Assembly: GCA_964466315.1 (NCBI GenBank)
Contig: CAYXNS010000022.1
Coordinates: 1 to 42,362, forward strand
Reading direction: 5' to 3'
DNA: 42,362 bases
Source: SMWC01 sp964466315
GTDB lineage: Bacteria; Pseudomonadota; Gammaproteobacteria; Steroidobacterales; Rariloculaceae
In this document: one piece after another, positions 16,090-24,867 of the stretch
Layout of the letters: each line of letters begins with the position of its first letter
How positions within the stretch are numbered: position 1 is the stretch's first letter
Made by a program: the position numbers and the translations under genes
Notes under the pieces: generated by a model
Told to the model about the DNA's origin: nothing
The model's input: the letters and a program-made list of their open reading frames with translations, nothing else
Database searches by the model: none

Positions 16090-16791
16090 TCAGAAGAAGC
16101 GCCGCCATGACATGAACAATGTCGTCAGAAGCAGGCTTACGACCGCCGATATTAGGAAGATGTGCCAGCTATTATCGGGAAAATAGGGGTCTCCACGCAG
16201 ATCGTCGCTGACACCCGGGATGCTCCACAGGTCGCCGCTGCCACGGCCGACGACGAGTTGGGCTTTCATGCCGTTCTCCATGTGCTGAGTCATGTCGCAG
16301 TGGACGAGATAGGTCTGCTCGTCGCTCGGAACGATAAACGTGCCGGTTTTGCTTTTGCCGCCTGCGGCCTCGAGATGGAACATGCCGCCGGGATAGAGAT
16401 ATTTTGGCAGACCGTGGATCATCCATTGGTGCCGAATGGCATCGTCGTTGATAAACGTTACGGTGATTCGGCTGCAGGGTGCGGCTCGATACTCGTGCTC
16501 GCTGTAGCCGAAGGTTTGCCCGTCGGTGCCCGCCGCATAATCCCGCCCCGCGTGTACGACGAGCTCGATAGCAGGGCCGAGTTCGCTGCAGTCGCGAGGC
16601 AAAGTCAACTCATTCTGGTTCATGACTGACCCGGCGTCATCGATGCTCATGTGATGATGGCCAGCCATTTCGACGTCCAGCGACATCTGAGCGTGGACAG
16701 ATGGCACGATGACGAGAGCGCCAGTGAGTAAACCCACACAAAGTCCTAGGCATAAGCATCGAGTAGATAAGCTTCGCGAGTAGTCGCGCAT
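16090..16791 (-). CDS. Membrane-tethered cupredoxin
   Basis: The 233-aa protein has a Sec signal (about 1-34), a His cluster (GHHHM, 44-48), one plastocyanin-like domain and a C-terminal hydrophobic helix (about 209-227) followed by RRFF. The type 1 copper site is clear: a His in IRHQWMIH (His121 or His126), then Cys165, His170 and Met175 in the spacing CxxxxHxxxxM. It should be a periplasmic electron carrier or copper carrier held at the inner membrane. It is the last gene of a tight leftward operon, three bases after the multicopper oxidase, which is its likely redox partner. Confidence 0.85.
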   Translation of the reverse strand: MRDYSRSLSTRCLCLGLCVGLLTGALVIVPSVHAQMSLDVEMAGHHHMSIDDAGSVMNQNELTLPRDCSELGPAIELVVHAGRDYAAGTDGQTFGYSEHEYRAAPCSRITVTFINDDAIRHQWMIHGLPKYLYPGGMFHLEAAGGKSKTGTFIVPSDEQTYLVHCDMTQHMENGMKAQLVVGRGSGDLWSIPGVSDDLRGDPYFPDNSWHIFLISAVVSLLLTTLFMSWRRFF

Positions 16792-16794
16792 CGT

Positions 16795-18459
16795 TCAACG
16801 TCGCCTGAGCGAACTCAGCAAGAGTGCGGTGATCGCACCGAGCGCGAGCCCCAATCCCAACAAGCGCGCCATCAGCCAGGGATCGCTCCGCGTTGCCGAG
16901 AATAAGCCGGGTGCATAAGCTTCCCAGACAGGTCTCTCTTTACGGTAATAGCTTGCGGTGAAGTACGGGTCCCAGCTCACACCCAGTGTTGACGGCCAGC
17001 CATCATCCTGCAGGTAGTCCTCGTAAACGATGGCGCTGATATGGCCACCGGGGCCAATGCCGTCGTTCGTGACGCCGCGGCCGCGATGATCGTGAAACGG
17101 CCACACGCCGCTGCCGTAGGAATGAAAACCGTCGTTGGTCGTTTCTAGCGATAGGTCGAGCCGCTGCGCCGTTGAGATCGAGACGACATCCCGCGTGACC
17201 TGCGCCGCGGGTTCGGCTGCGACGCCGTCGCGATGCGTGATCGTGACTTTATGGCCGTGCATGTGCAACGCGATGGGCGTGTTGCCGCCATTGGCAACCC
17301 GCAGTTTGACTCGCTCATCGGGTTCGACGACGACGAGCGATTCCTTAATGGTGTATGGGAACGAGCGGCCATTGAGCGTAAAAAAATCGCTACTAGCCTC
17401 GGTAATGTTGTAATCCCTGTGCATCGACTCGGTGATGAGACGCGGGTCGTTGAAAAGACGGATTCTGTTGTTCAGATCGCTATCGAGATCCAGGTAATGC
17501 AGATCGTACTCGCGGTCATAGGTCTCGGTCACCGCGCGCGATGGGACGCGAACATGCCCAGCCCCGACATTGAGCGTCTGCAACCAGTTGTCGGGGCGAT
17601 TCTCCTCGACGACGAATAAACCTTGCAGTCCCATCATGACATGTACGTGCGGCTGAACATGGCAGTGATAGAGTGCCGTCCCGGTTGTGCGGGGCTGCAG
17701 TTCATAGCTCCGGGCTTCGCCAGGCATGACCGGCGACTCGCTCGTGAGCGGTACCCCGTCGTTGCCGTCGCCGTCGGCATTGACGAACGGATGATCCACG
17801 CCATGAAGATGCACGGTGTGGGGCATATAGTGGCTGTTCTCGAGCGTAATACGGACCTGGTCGCCCTGTTCGACGCGAATGGCTGGGGACGGTGCCCGCA
17901 ACATCGCTTGTGCCGTCGGCGATTCGAATGTCTCGGTTGCCATGCCGAACATCTTCGGTGCGAACACCCATAGTCCCGGTTGAATGCCCGGCGCGATCGA
18001 GTATTGCGCGATCGGCGTGTCGACTTCAGACGAGCCGCCGTTGAGTTCAACGACCTCGAGGCGGATGTGGATCTCGTCCGGGTCACCGTCGCCGTCGAGG
18101 TCTCGGCCTTTTTCGACTGCGTCGGGTGTCAGACCGCTTTCGAGTAGGGTCTGTTCCGCCACGTTATTCGTGCCGCGTACAAACGCCGCAACTGCATGCG
18201 GATTATCTGCGATGCAGGTCGGTGAGCGGCGCAGATCGACGCCTTCGATGGTCTGTGCGTTTCGCCAGCCGAGCAGGTCTTCGGGGCAGGGAATCTCCGG
18301 CTCCTCGGCGAGCGCGGCTCGCGATGCCGGTGGCGCACGATAGCTGCCGGCACCAAACCACTGCGCAAACTGCAGCCGCAGCGCTTCCGGATACCACTGC
18401 GGTGGAAAACACAGCAGCGCGACGATGACTGCTGCCAGTAAGTACCATCGTATACGCAC
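16795..18459 (-). CDS. Membrane-tethered two-domain multicopper oxidase
   Basis: The 554-aa periplasmic oxidase is held by an N-terminal hydrophobic segment (5-20) and a C-terminal helix (about 528-550). Domain 1 has HLHG (217-220) and HCHxxxHxxxxM (265-276), which supplies the type 1 Cys266, His271 and Met276. Domain 2 has HMHGH (399-403) and HDH (456-458) but no Cys. The type 1 copper therefore appears to be in domain 1 only, the pattern of a two-domain oxidase whose trinuclear site is built between subunits. Typical substrates are Cu(I), phenols, Mn(II) or nitrogen oxides. A nitrite-reductase-like role is possible. It lies one base from the upstream gene and three from the cupredoxin gene. 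Confidence 0.88.
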   Translation of the reverse strand: MRIRWYLLAAVIVALLCFPPQWYPEALRLQFAQWFGAGSYRAPPASRAALAEEPEIPCPEDLLGWRNAQTIEGVDLRRSPTCIADNPHAVAAFVRGTNNVAEQTLLESGLTPDAVEKGRDLDGDGDPDEIHIRLEVVELNGGSSEVDTPIAQYSIAPGIQPGLWVFAPKMFGMATETFESPTAQAMLRAPSPAIRVEQGDQVRITLENSHYMPHTVHLHGVDHPFVNADGDGNDGVPLTSESPVMPGEARSYELQPRTTGTALYHCHVQPHVHVMMGLQGLFVVEENRPDNWLQTLNVGAGHVRVPSRAVTETYDREYDLHYLDLDSDLNNRIRLFNDPRLITESMHRDYNITEASSDFFTLNGRSFPYTIKESLVVVEPDERVKLRVANGGNTPIALHMHGHKVTITHRDGVAAEPAAQVTRDVVSISTAQRLDLSLETTNDGFHSYGSGVWPFHDHRGRGVTNDGIGPGGHISAIVYEDYLQDDGWPSTLGVSWDPYFTASYYRKERPVWEAYAPGLFSATRSDPWLMARLLGLGLALGAITALLLSSLRRR

Positions 18460-18460
18460 T

Positions 18461-19099
18461 TCAGACTCCGTCCGCTCGCGACGGGTTGAGTTCCGCCCAC
18501 CAGCGAGTCAATGTGCCGTTGCTCAGCCAGTAGACGAGTTGAGCAATCGCGGCGAGGAGCAGAATAATCGGCAGATAGCCGTAATCGGCGCCGCCGACAT
18601 GAAACGGAAAGACGGTGCTATAGGTCTTGTCGAGCGTCGGATGGCGCGCCGTAACGACACCAATATAGTTGCCGGGCTCGTCGAACGCATGATCCACTGT
18701 AAGAACCGAGTCGGGTTCCTTCGTCGGGTACCGATAAAAGACCGTGTTGCGGTCGATGTCCTCCATCGCGGCGACATCGTCCCAGGTCGCGTAAAGACCG
18801 AGTCCGGCGACGTCCTTGACGATGCGAAACTCGACCGGCATCTCCTTCATGCTGTCGTGCAGATAGTCGAGAACGAAGATCGTCTCCGTGATATCCGGAA
18901 CATCCTCGCAGAACTCCTCGTTCGCGCGCGTTGCGGGTTGATAGATCGTGAAATGCGCTGTCAGGAATCCTATCTTGATGACGCAGATGTCTTCTTCGAA
19001 CACGACCCCGCCGTGGGCGCCGGCCTCGAGGGACCAGAACAGCACGCAGGCAACGCTCAGGCAGCGGGGCAGGATCGAGGAGAGCCGGTTGCGGTACAT
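18461..19099 (-). CDS. Membrane-tethered periplasmic protein of unknown family, copper operon
   Basis: I start the product (about 213 aa) at the ATG complementary to 19097-19099 because a good signal peptide follows (LPRCLSVACVLFWSLEAGAH). A longer frame reaches 19267 but would overlap the divergent gene. The mature part begins HGGVVFEEDICVIKIGFLTA, has two more acidic/Cys positions (EEFCEDVPD), a beta-rich domain, and one C-terminal helix (YLPIILLLAAIAQLVYWL). No known metal motif is certain, but His and Cys near the N-terminus could bind metal. It is the first gene of the operon with the multicopper oxidase and cupredoxin. Its topology matches theirs. I do not recognise a named family. Confidence 0.75.
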   Translation of the reverse strand: MYRNRLSSILPRCLSVACVLFWSLEAGAHGGVVFEEDICVIKIGFLTAHFTIYQPATRANEEFCEDVPDITETIFVLDYLHDSMKEMPVEFRIVKDVAGLGLYATWDDVAAMEDIDRNTVFYRYPTKEPDSVLTVDHAFDEPGNYIGVVTARHPTLDKTYSTVFPFHVGGADYGYLPIILLLAAIAQLVYWLSNGTLTRWWAELNPSRADGV

Positions 19100-19238
19100 A
19101 TTGTTATCGGAGTCGGGAGACCTCATTTTTTCGGCATCGGGGCCTTCAGGCCAGAAGTCGCTGAAAGGATTGTAATGAAAACAAAAAGTTAAGGCTAATG
19201 TGATGGACGCTGGCCATCTCACGCGGTAAGTTATTCCG

Positions 19239-20117
19239 ATGCTGCGATTGCTCAAGGACCCGCTCATTCATTTCCTCCTGCTCGGCGGAGTCCTGTTCCT
19301 GTTGTTCGCCTGGCGCGGTGAGCTGGAGGAGGCCGATCCTTTCCAGATCGTGATTACCGACGAGGAAGTGCAGAGTATGTGGCAGGCATTGGCGATCCTG
19401 CACGGCCATGTCCCGACCCGCGACGAGATGTGGGGCATGCTCGAGCCGAGTATTAAGGATGAGATTCTCTATCGCGAGGCGCTCGCGCTCGGCCTCGATC
19501 AGAACGATTCTCAGGTTCGGGCTCGGCTGACCGAGAAGATGCTGTTCCTCACGCAGGACGTCGCCGAGCCGACCCCACCGACCGACACCGAGTTGGCGGC
19601 GTTCTTTAACGTGGATCCGGCTCGTTTCGTCCAATCGGCAACCATCAGTTTCGAGCAACGATTCTTCAGCCCTTCCCGGCATGGCGAGCAACTCGACGTC
19701 GTCGCCGAGGCCGCGCTCACGCAGTTACGCGAGGGTGACATCGAGGTCGTTTCCAATGACGAGGTGCTGTTCGATAATCGTTATGAGGGTACGGCCGTCG
19801 CAGCGATCGGCCGCGCATTCGGCGACGATTTCGTGGAAGCGTTGGCCGCGCTGCCGGCGGAGAACGTTTGGCAGGGGCCGCTGCGTTCGGACTTCGGACT
19901 CCATGTCGTGCGCGTCTTCGAGCGCACGGAGTCTTATCAGCTCGAACTCGATGAGGTCCGCACCGAGGTTACGACGGCGCTCATGGCGCAACGTCGTATT
20001 GAAGCCAACGAGGCCGAATACCGCAAGCTGCGGGACCGCTACGAGATCGTCGTCAATCTTCCCGAGTTCCACGAAACGGCACTCGAATCCGACACGGCAC
20101 CCGAACCGGCGGAATGA
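19239..20117 (+). CDS. Membrane-anchored PpiC-type peptidyl-prolyl isomerase
   Basis: The 292-aa protein has an N-terminal membrane anchor (about 8-25), a SurA/PpiD-like helical region (EEVQSMWQALA, IKDEILYREALALGL), and a parvulin-like domain from about 120 to 230. The hallmark end of that domain is visible (GPLRSDFGLHVVRVFE). It should assist folding of exported proteins at the periplasmic face. The gene is divergent from the copper operon and overlaps the HupE-family gene by four bases (ATGA), so the two are translationally coupled. A dedicated role in maturing that membrane protein or the copper proteins is plausible. Confidence 0.88.
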   Translation: MLRLLKDPLIHFLLLGGVLFLLFAWRGELEEADPFQIVITDEEVQSMWQALAILHGHVPTRDEMWGMLEPSIKDEILYREALALGLDQNDSQVRARLTEKMLFLTQDVAEPTPPTDTELAAFFNVDPARFVQSATISFEQRFFSPSRHGEQLDVVAEAALTQLREGDIEVVSNDEVLFDNRYEGTAVAAIGRAFGDDFVEALAALPAENVWQGPLRSDFGLHVVRVFERTESYQLELDEVRTEVTTALMAQRRIEANEAEYRKLRDRYEIVVNLPEFHETALESDTAPEPAE

Positions 20118-21121
20118 AGCCATTCCTATTCAGCATCGTCGTGCTGTCTCTGCTGCAGGGAGGTCGGGCGGTCGGCCATGAGTTCGATCCGGGATACTTG
20201 AGCCTGACTGAGTCCGCGGCCGGTGTGTTCGAGATCCAATGGAAGGTTTCGATTGCCGGTGGTCTCTACCAAGCACTCGTACCGCAGCTGCCCGCCGAGT
20301 GCGAGTTGAATCCGCAGCTTCGAACCTATGTCGTGCTCGATGCGCAGATCCAGAACACGCAGCTAACCTGTGCGGACGGACTTTCCAACCTCACGATCGT
20401 GATCGGCGGGTTGCCTTCGACGAGGACCGATGTCCTGTTGCGTGTCGACTACCTCGATGGCACATCGTTCATCAGGCGCCTCACGCCGAACAATCCGAGT
20501 ACGATCGTCGCCGAGCAACCGAGTTCATGGGATGTGACCGTCACTTACCTGGTGCTCGGTATCGAGCATATTCTCATCGGCATTGATCATCTCATGTTCG
20601 TTCTCGCGCTCCTGTTACTGATACGTGGTGTCCGTCGGCTCGTGCTGACGGTTACGGCATTCACGGCAGCGCACAGCGTCACGCTCGCGGCAACGACGTT
20701 AGGTTGGATGACGGTTCCGGGCGCACCCGTTGAAGCGACGATTGCGCTCAGTATTCTTTTTCTCGCGACCCAACTCGGCAGAGCCAACAGTACAACGAGT
20801 GCAGGCATCGAGGCACCCGATCTCACGGCTCGCTTCCCCTGGATCGTGGCGTTCTCCTTCGGGCTCTTGCACGGTTTCGGTTTCGCCGGGGCGCTGGCCG
20901 AGGTCGGCCTGCCCGACCAGGCAATACCGCTCGCCTTACTGTTCTTCAATGTGGGTGTCGAAGTCGGACAGCTGTTGTTCATCGCCGCGGTTTTGAGTCT
21001 CAGCTGGGCGATACGGCGGATCTCGATCTCAGTACCGCCATGGTGGTCGCGTGCGGTCGCCTATGGCATCGGGTCGGTGGCCGCATTCTGGGTATTCGAA
21101 CGCTCGACTTGGCTGATCTAG
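20114..21121 (+). CDS. HupE/UreJ-family membrane protein with periplasmic domain
   Basis: The 335-aa protein has a signal peptide (1-20), a periplasmic domain of about 120 residues starting HEFDPGYL, and six or seven membrane helices. The family motifs are present: HxxxxxDH in EHILIGIDHLMF (His152, Asp158, His159), TAAHSVTLA (His187), LLHGFGFAGAL (His253) and FNVGVEVGQ. HupE/UreJ relatives carry Ni or Co. This extended form with an extra domain often stands beside a PpiC gene. Next to a copper operon it may carry copper instead; the metal is not determined by sequence. Confidence 0.87.
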   Translation: MKPFLFSIVVLSLLQGGRAVGHEFDPGYLSLTESAAGVFEIQWKVSIAGGLYQALVPQLPAECELNPQLRTYVVLDAQIQNTQLTCADGLSNLTIVIGGLPSTRTDVLLRVDYLDGTSFIRRLTPNNPSTIVAEQPSSWDVTVTYLVLGIEHILIGIDHLMFVLALLLLIRGVRRLVLTVTAFTAAHSVTLAATTLGWMTVPGAPVEATIALSILFLATQLGRANSTTSAGIEAPDLTARFPWIVAFSFGLLHGFGFAGALAEVGLPDQAIPLALLFFNVGVEVGQLLFIAAVLSLSWAIRRISISVPPWWSRAVAYGIGSVAAFWVFERSTWLI

Positions 21122-21236
21122 CCACGTATCGTGGGTTCACCTCACACGCGTTTTATGAGGTTCATTCGCTAAACAGTAACGCGTATTCGAGATGCTACAT
21201 CGTCTTATCCTGTCGCCCGCACTCGGAGTGATGATT

Positions 21237-23696
21237 ATGATCGCGTCTCCTTTTTTGAGGCTATTTACATTTGCATTTTGCCTGCTGGTTGCCGGAACGG
21301 TTTCGGCTCAGGGGAACATCGACTTCGGCGACGATTCCGGCGATTGGGCTCATGATGGCGAGTGCGACGATCCGCGCTTCATCGGCGAAGGCATGGCAAC
21401 TGTATTGCTCGATGAAGATCGATTCCGCGACGCATCGGACTGCCGCACTCTTCTGGCAAACGGCGTCATCAGCCTGCGCGCGGATACCGCCAGCTTCGAT
21501 AGCTCGGACGGCATCAATTACGGGGACGACAGCAGTTCCTGGGCGCTTGACGGCGAGTGCGACGATCCGCGCTTCGAGGGAGACGGCATGGCGTCGATAC
21601 TCGTCGACGAGGACGCCTACAGCGACGCAACCGATTGCGAGAGTCTCGTCAGCCAGGGTCGAGTCGCCCTGCGAGCCGACGCGGCGGATGGTGGAATCGA
21701 CTTCGGTGACGACAGCAGCACTTGGGCCCGGGACGGCGAGTGCGACGACCCGCGTTTCGAAGGCGAGGGAATGGCCTCTTATCTCGTCGACGCGGATCTC
21801 TATCGTGACGCGAGCGATTGCCGCGACCTCCACAACGAAGGGTTAGTAAGCCTTGCCGCCGCCGACGCCGATTCCAGTTCTGTCGCTGACGGAGGCGTAG
21901 AGCGAAATCGGCTCGAAGAGGGTGATGAGACCCTCTCGTCGGGGGAGTACATTGACGATTTCACCTTTTATGGCGAGAGCGGTCAGGAAGCGGTCATCGA
22001 TCTGCGTTCCACCGATTTCGATCCCTACCTTATCGTCAATACACCGAGTGGCGAGCAGTTCGATAACGATGATTACGAAGGTGACATGACACGCTCACTG
22101 ATGGCGCTCGATCTCGACGAGACGGGTGTCTATGTAGTCATCGTCACGAGTTATGCTGAAGGCGAAACCGGCGCGTACACGTTGCACATGGACATCAGCG
22201 AGGGTGTCGATCTAGCCGGCATTCGCGAGGAGACGGGAACGCTCGAGCCCGAGGACGAGTCGCTCGACGGCGGTGAGTATATCGACAGCTACGAATTCAC
22301 CGGGCGCCCCGGCCAGCGTGTCACTATCGATCTGAGATCCGATGATTTCGACACGTACTTGATACTGGCGGACCCGATCGGCGGCCAGGAAGAGAACGAC
22401 GATGGGGCCGAGTCGACCGACAGCGTGCTCGCGTTGGATTTGACCGAGGCCGGCACGTACCGCGTGGGCGTCACGTCCTACGAGGCCGGTGAGACCGGTG
22501 ACTACCGCCTGATTATCGATCAGGTCGACGCTTCCGGCGGACGGCCGCAGGAGAATCGAGACGTCGCGACGTTGACAGTCGGCGGCTCGGCGGTCGGGGA
22601 ACTCGAATTCGGTGACCAGACGTTGGAGAACGGCGAATATCAGGACACTTACGTATTCGACGGTACTGCGGGCGAGACTGTCACGGTTGAGATGACGTCC
22701 GACGAGTTCGATACCTATGTCGCGCTCCTGACGCCTTCTGGAGACGTTATCGAGAACGATGACTTCGAGGGGAGCACCGACCGTTCGGTCGTCGAGTTGA
22801 GCCTGACCGAGACCGGACGATACCGCGTCGTGGCAACATCTTACGAAGCGGACGAGATCGGCGAGTACGTGTTAGCTCTAGCAACGGGAGGCGCGGGCGG
22901 TTCGCCGGGCGGCGGCACGTTCGCTGGCGGCAACGCTTCGGGTGGGCGAACCTTCGGTATCTTCACCGGTATCAGCGACTATCCCGGGTCCGGTTCCGAT
23001 CTAGACTTCACGGCGGGAGATGCGATCCGTGTCCGCGACGCCCTGATCCGCGGCGGCGGTATGCTGCCCGAGGATGCCGTCACGTTGACCGATCAGGATG
23101 CGACCGTGGCGAATCTCGAGAATGCGCTCGACGAGATCGCTTCCAAGGCCGGCCCTAATGACACATTCGTGTTCTTCTATTCGGGTCACGGCGGCCGGCT
23201 GGAGCGTTCCGCGGGTCCGGAGACGTCCGATCCGGATGCGCTCGACGAAACACTCGTACTTTACGACGGGGAGATCCGCGACGATGACATGCGGGATTTT
23301 CTTGAGCCGATCCATGCGGGCACGACGCTCTTATTCCTCGACTCGTGTTTCAGCGGCGGGTTTTCGAAGGATGTGATCTCGGTACCCGGCCGTATGGGTA
23401 TGTTCTCCTCGGAAGAAGACGTGACTTCTCAGGTCGCGGTGAAGTTCCGCGCGGGTGGTTATCTATCGCACTTCCTGGACGAGGCTATCGGTGACGGTTT
23501 CGCCGATGAAAACCACGATGGAAACGTAACGGCGATCGAACTCAGCGAGTATGTGCATCTGCGCTATCGTAACGACGTAAAGTCATCCAATCCGGGTGAT
23601 TTCGTGCACACGGGTGGCCCGCAAGCGGGTTACCAGCATCTCGTCGTCGATCGCGGCAGCGTGGGCCCCTACGACGTGTTGTTCACGCAGCTGTAG
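21237..23696 (+). CDS. Secreted caspase-like protease with GECDDPRF repeats and PPC domains
   Basis: The 819-aa protein starts at the ATG at 21237, eight bases after GGAG; earlier ATGs exist at 21192 and 21231. After the signal peptide (to about 25) come three repeats of about 55-60 residues, each with GDDSxxWAxDGECDDPRF and a later Asp-Cys pair, at about 29-82, 93-147 and 154-206. Three PPC-like beta-sandwich domains follow (about 226-320, 334-428, 455-550). The last part is a C14 caspase-like domain with the His651 (YSGHGGR) and Cys704 (DSCFSGG) dyad. Bacterial caspase homologues of this type cleave after basic residues and act in proteolysis or cell death. Substrate and role here are unknown. 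The protein is very acidic. Confidence 0.88.
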   Translation: MIASPFLRLFTFAFCLLVAGTVSAQGNIDFGDDSGDWAHDGECDDPRFIGEGMATVLLDEDRFRDASDCRTLLANGVISLRADTASFDSSDGINYGDDSSSWALDGECDDPRFEGDGMASILVDEDAYSDATDCESLVSQGRVALRADAADGGIDFGDDSSTWARDGECDDPRFEGEGMASYLVDADLYRDASDCRDLHNEGLVSLAAADADSSSVADGGVERNRLEEGDETLSSGEYIDDFTFYGESGQEAVIDLRSTDFDPYLIVNTPSGEQFDNDDYEGDMTRSLMALDLDETGVYVVIVTSYAEGETGAYTLHMDISEGVDLAGIREETGTLEPEDESLDGGEYIDSYEFTGRPGQRVTIDLRSDDFDTYLILADPIGGQEENDDGAESTDSVLALDLTEAGTYRVGVTSYEAGETGDYRLIIDQVDASGGRPQENRDVATLTVGGSAVGELEFGDQTLENGEYQDTYVFDGTAGETVTVEMTSDEFDTYVALLTPSGDVIENDDFEGSTDRSVVELSLTETGRYRVVATSYEADEIGEYVLALATGGAGGSPGGGTFAGGNASGGRTFGIFTGISDYPGSGSDLDFTAGDAIRVRDALIRGGGMLPEDAVTLTDQDATVANLENALDEIASKAGPNDTFVFFYSGHGGRLERSAGPETSDPDALDETLVLYDGEIRDDDMRDFLEPIHAGTTLLFLDSCFSGGFSKDVISVPGRMGMFSSEEDVTSQVAVKFRAGGYLSHFLDEAIGDGFADENHDGNVTAIELSEYVHLRYRNDVKSSNPGDFVHTGGPQAGYQHLVVDRGSVGPYDVLFTQL

Positions 23697-23709
23697 GAGC
23701 GGGAACGGC

Positions 23710-24867
23710 TCAGTCGATCAGACCGCCGGGATTGAGGCCGCTCGGCACCTCGGCGGGGATGGTCTTGTCGAACGAGTCGTCGTTGAGGGCGCCGAGGAAC
23801 GCGATAATCTCGTCCTCTTCGTCATCGACGTCATCCAGGCGCCGGAACAGCGGATCGAGCTGGTTGCGGTCTACGACGCGGTTTCTGCGGCGACCTCGGC
23901 CGTCATCGTAGAAGTCGAGCACGTCGTCGAGATCGCGAAATACGCCGCTGTGCATGTAGGGTGCCGTATAAGCCAGATTCCGCAGCGAGGCTGTCCGGAA
24001 GGCGTAGGTCTGATTCGTGCCGCGATCCGATTCCCGTAGCTTGCCGTTGTCGGGAACGCCGATGACGTGAGTCTGGTAGTCGGAGAACATCGGGCCGCTG
24101 TGACAGTCGATACAGCCGACGCGTTGAAATTGCCGCATGCCTTCGATCTGGAAACGGGTCATGGCGGTCCGGTCACCGCGCATGTAGCGATCGAACGGCG
24201 AGTTGTTCGCGACCAGAGTCCGCTGAAAGGCCGCGAGTGCTTTGCCCAGGTTTTCGCTGGTTATCTCACCGCCGCCGAATGCGTTGCCGAACAGCGAGCG
24301 GTACTCGGGAACGCTTTCGAGCCGCTCCACCACGGTATCGATGATCTCTTCTTCAGAGTAGGCGAGGCCCCGCATCTCCTCGAAGGTGAGTATGGGCATC
24401 AAGGCCTGCTCTTCGAGTCCCTGAGCACGAACGTCCCAGAACATGGGTGCCGTGGCGGGATCGTAATGGCCCTCCGAATCGATACCGTTGAAGGCGGTAT
24501 TCAGCACTGTCTGGCTGTTGCGCTGGACGAACGGAATCGAATTCGGCGTATTGAAGTGACGGCCGCTGCCGAGCCCCACACCGTTCACGCCGATGGAAAT
24601 ATCCAGATTCTCGGCGTAGCCGAAGTCGGGGTGATGACAGGTGGCGCAGGCGACATCCTGATCGCCGGACAAGATTGGATCCCAGAAGAGAAGCTTGCCG
24701 AGTTCGGCCTTGGCTTCGCTGGCCTGGTTATCGGCGGGCGTCGTTACGGTTTGCGGCAGCGCGGCGAAGTCCGAACTATTCCTTTGCGCTTTGCCGATGC
24801 TCGCCAGGCCGAGGGCCAGCGCAATGATCGCGGCCGAGATCACGACCATGGATGAGAGTCTCTTCAT
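23710..24867 (-). CDS. Di-heme cytochrome c peroxidase (CcpA/MauG superfamily)
   Basis: The 385-aa periplasmic enzyme is started at the ATG complementary to 24865-24867, behind GGAG and followed by a signal peptide (to about 28). Two heme sites are present: CATCH at 74-78 and CIDCH at 252-256, with the usual intervening region (GLEEQALMPILTFEEM) and the late TAPYMHSGVF element. It reduces hydrogen peroxide with electrons from small cytochromes or cupredoxins. MauG-like relatives oxidise other substrates. The C-terminal region (DDVDDEEDEIIAFLGALNDD) is the normal final helix. The gene converges on the caspase-like gene, 13 bases away. Confidence 0.9.
   Translation of the reverse strand: MKRLSSMVVISAAIIALALGLASIGKAQRNSSDFAALPQTVTTPADNQASEAKAELGKLLFWDPILSGDQDVACATCHHPDFGYAENLDISIGVNGVGLGSGRHFNTPNSIPFVQRNSQTVLNTAFNGIDSEGHYDPATAPMFWDVRAQGLEEQALMPILTFEEMRGLAYSEEEIIDTVVERLESVPEYRSLFGNAFGGGEITSENLGKALAAFQRTLVANNSPFDRYMRGDRTAMTRFQIEGMRQFQRVGCIDCHSGPMFSDYQTHVIGVPDNGKLRESDRGTNQTYAFRTASLRNLAYTAPYMHSGVFRDLDDVLDFYDDGRGRRRNRVVDRNQLDPLFRRLDDVDDEEDEIIAFLGALNDDSFDKTIPAEVPSGLNPGGLID

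Noticed and set aside
19100..19267. N-terminal extension of the first copper-operon gene
   Set aside because: It would overlap the start of the divergent PpiC gene, and a normal signal peptide begins at the internal ATG.
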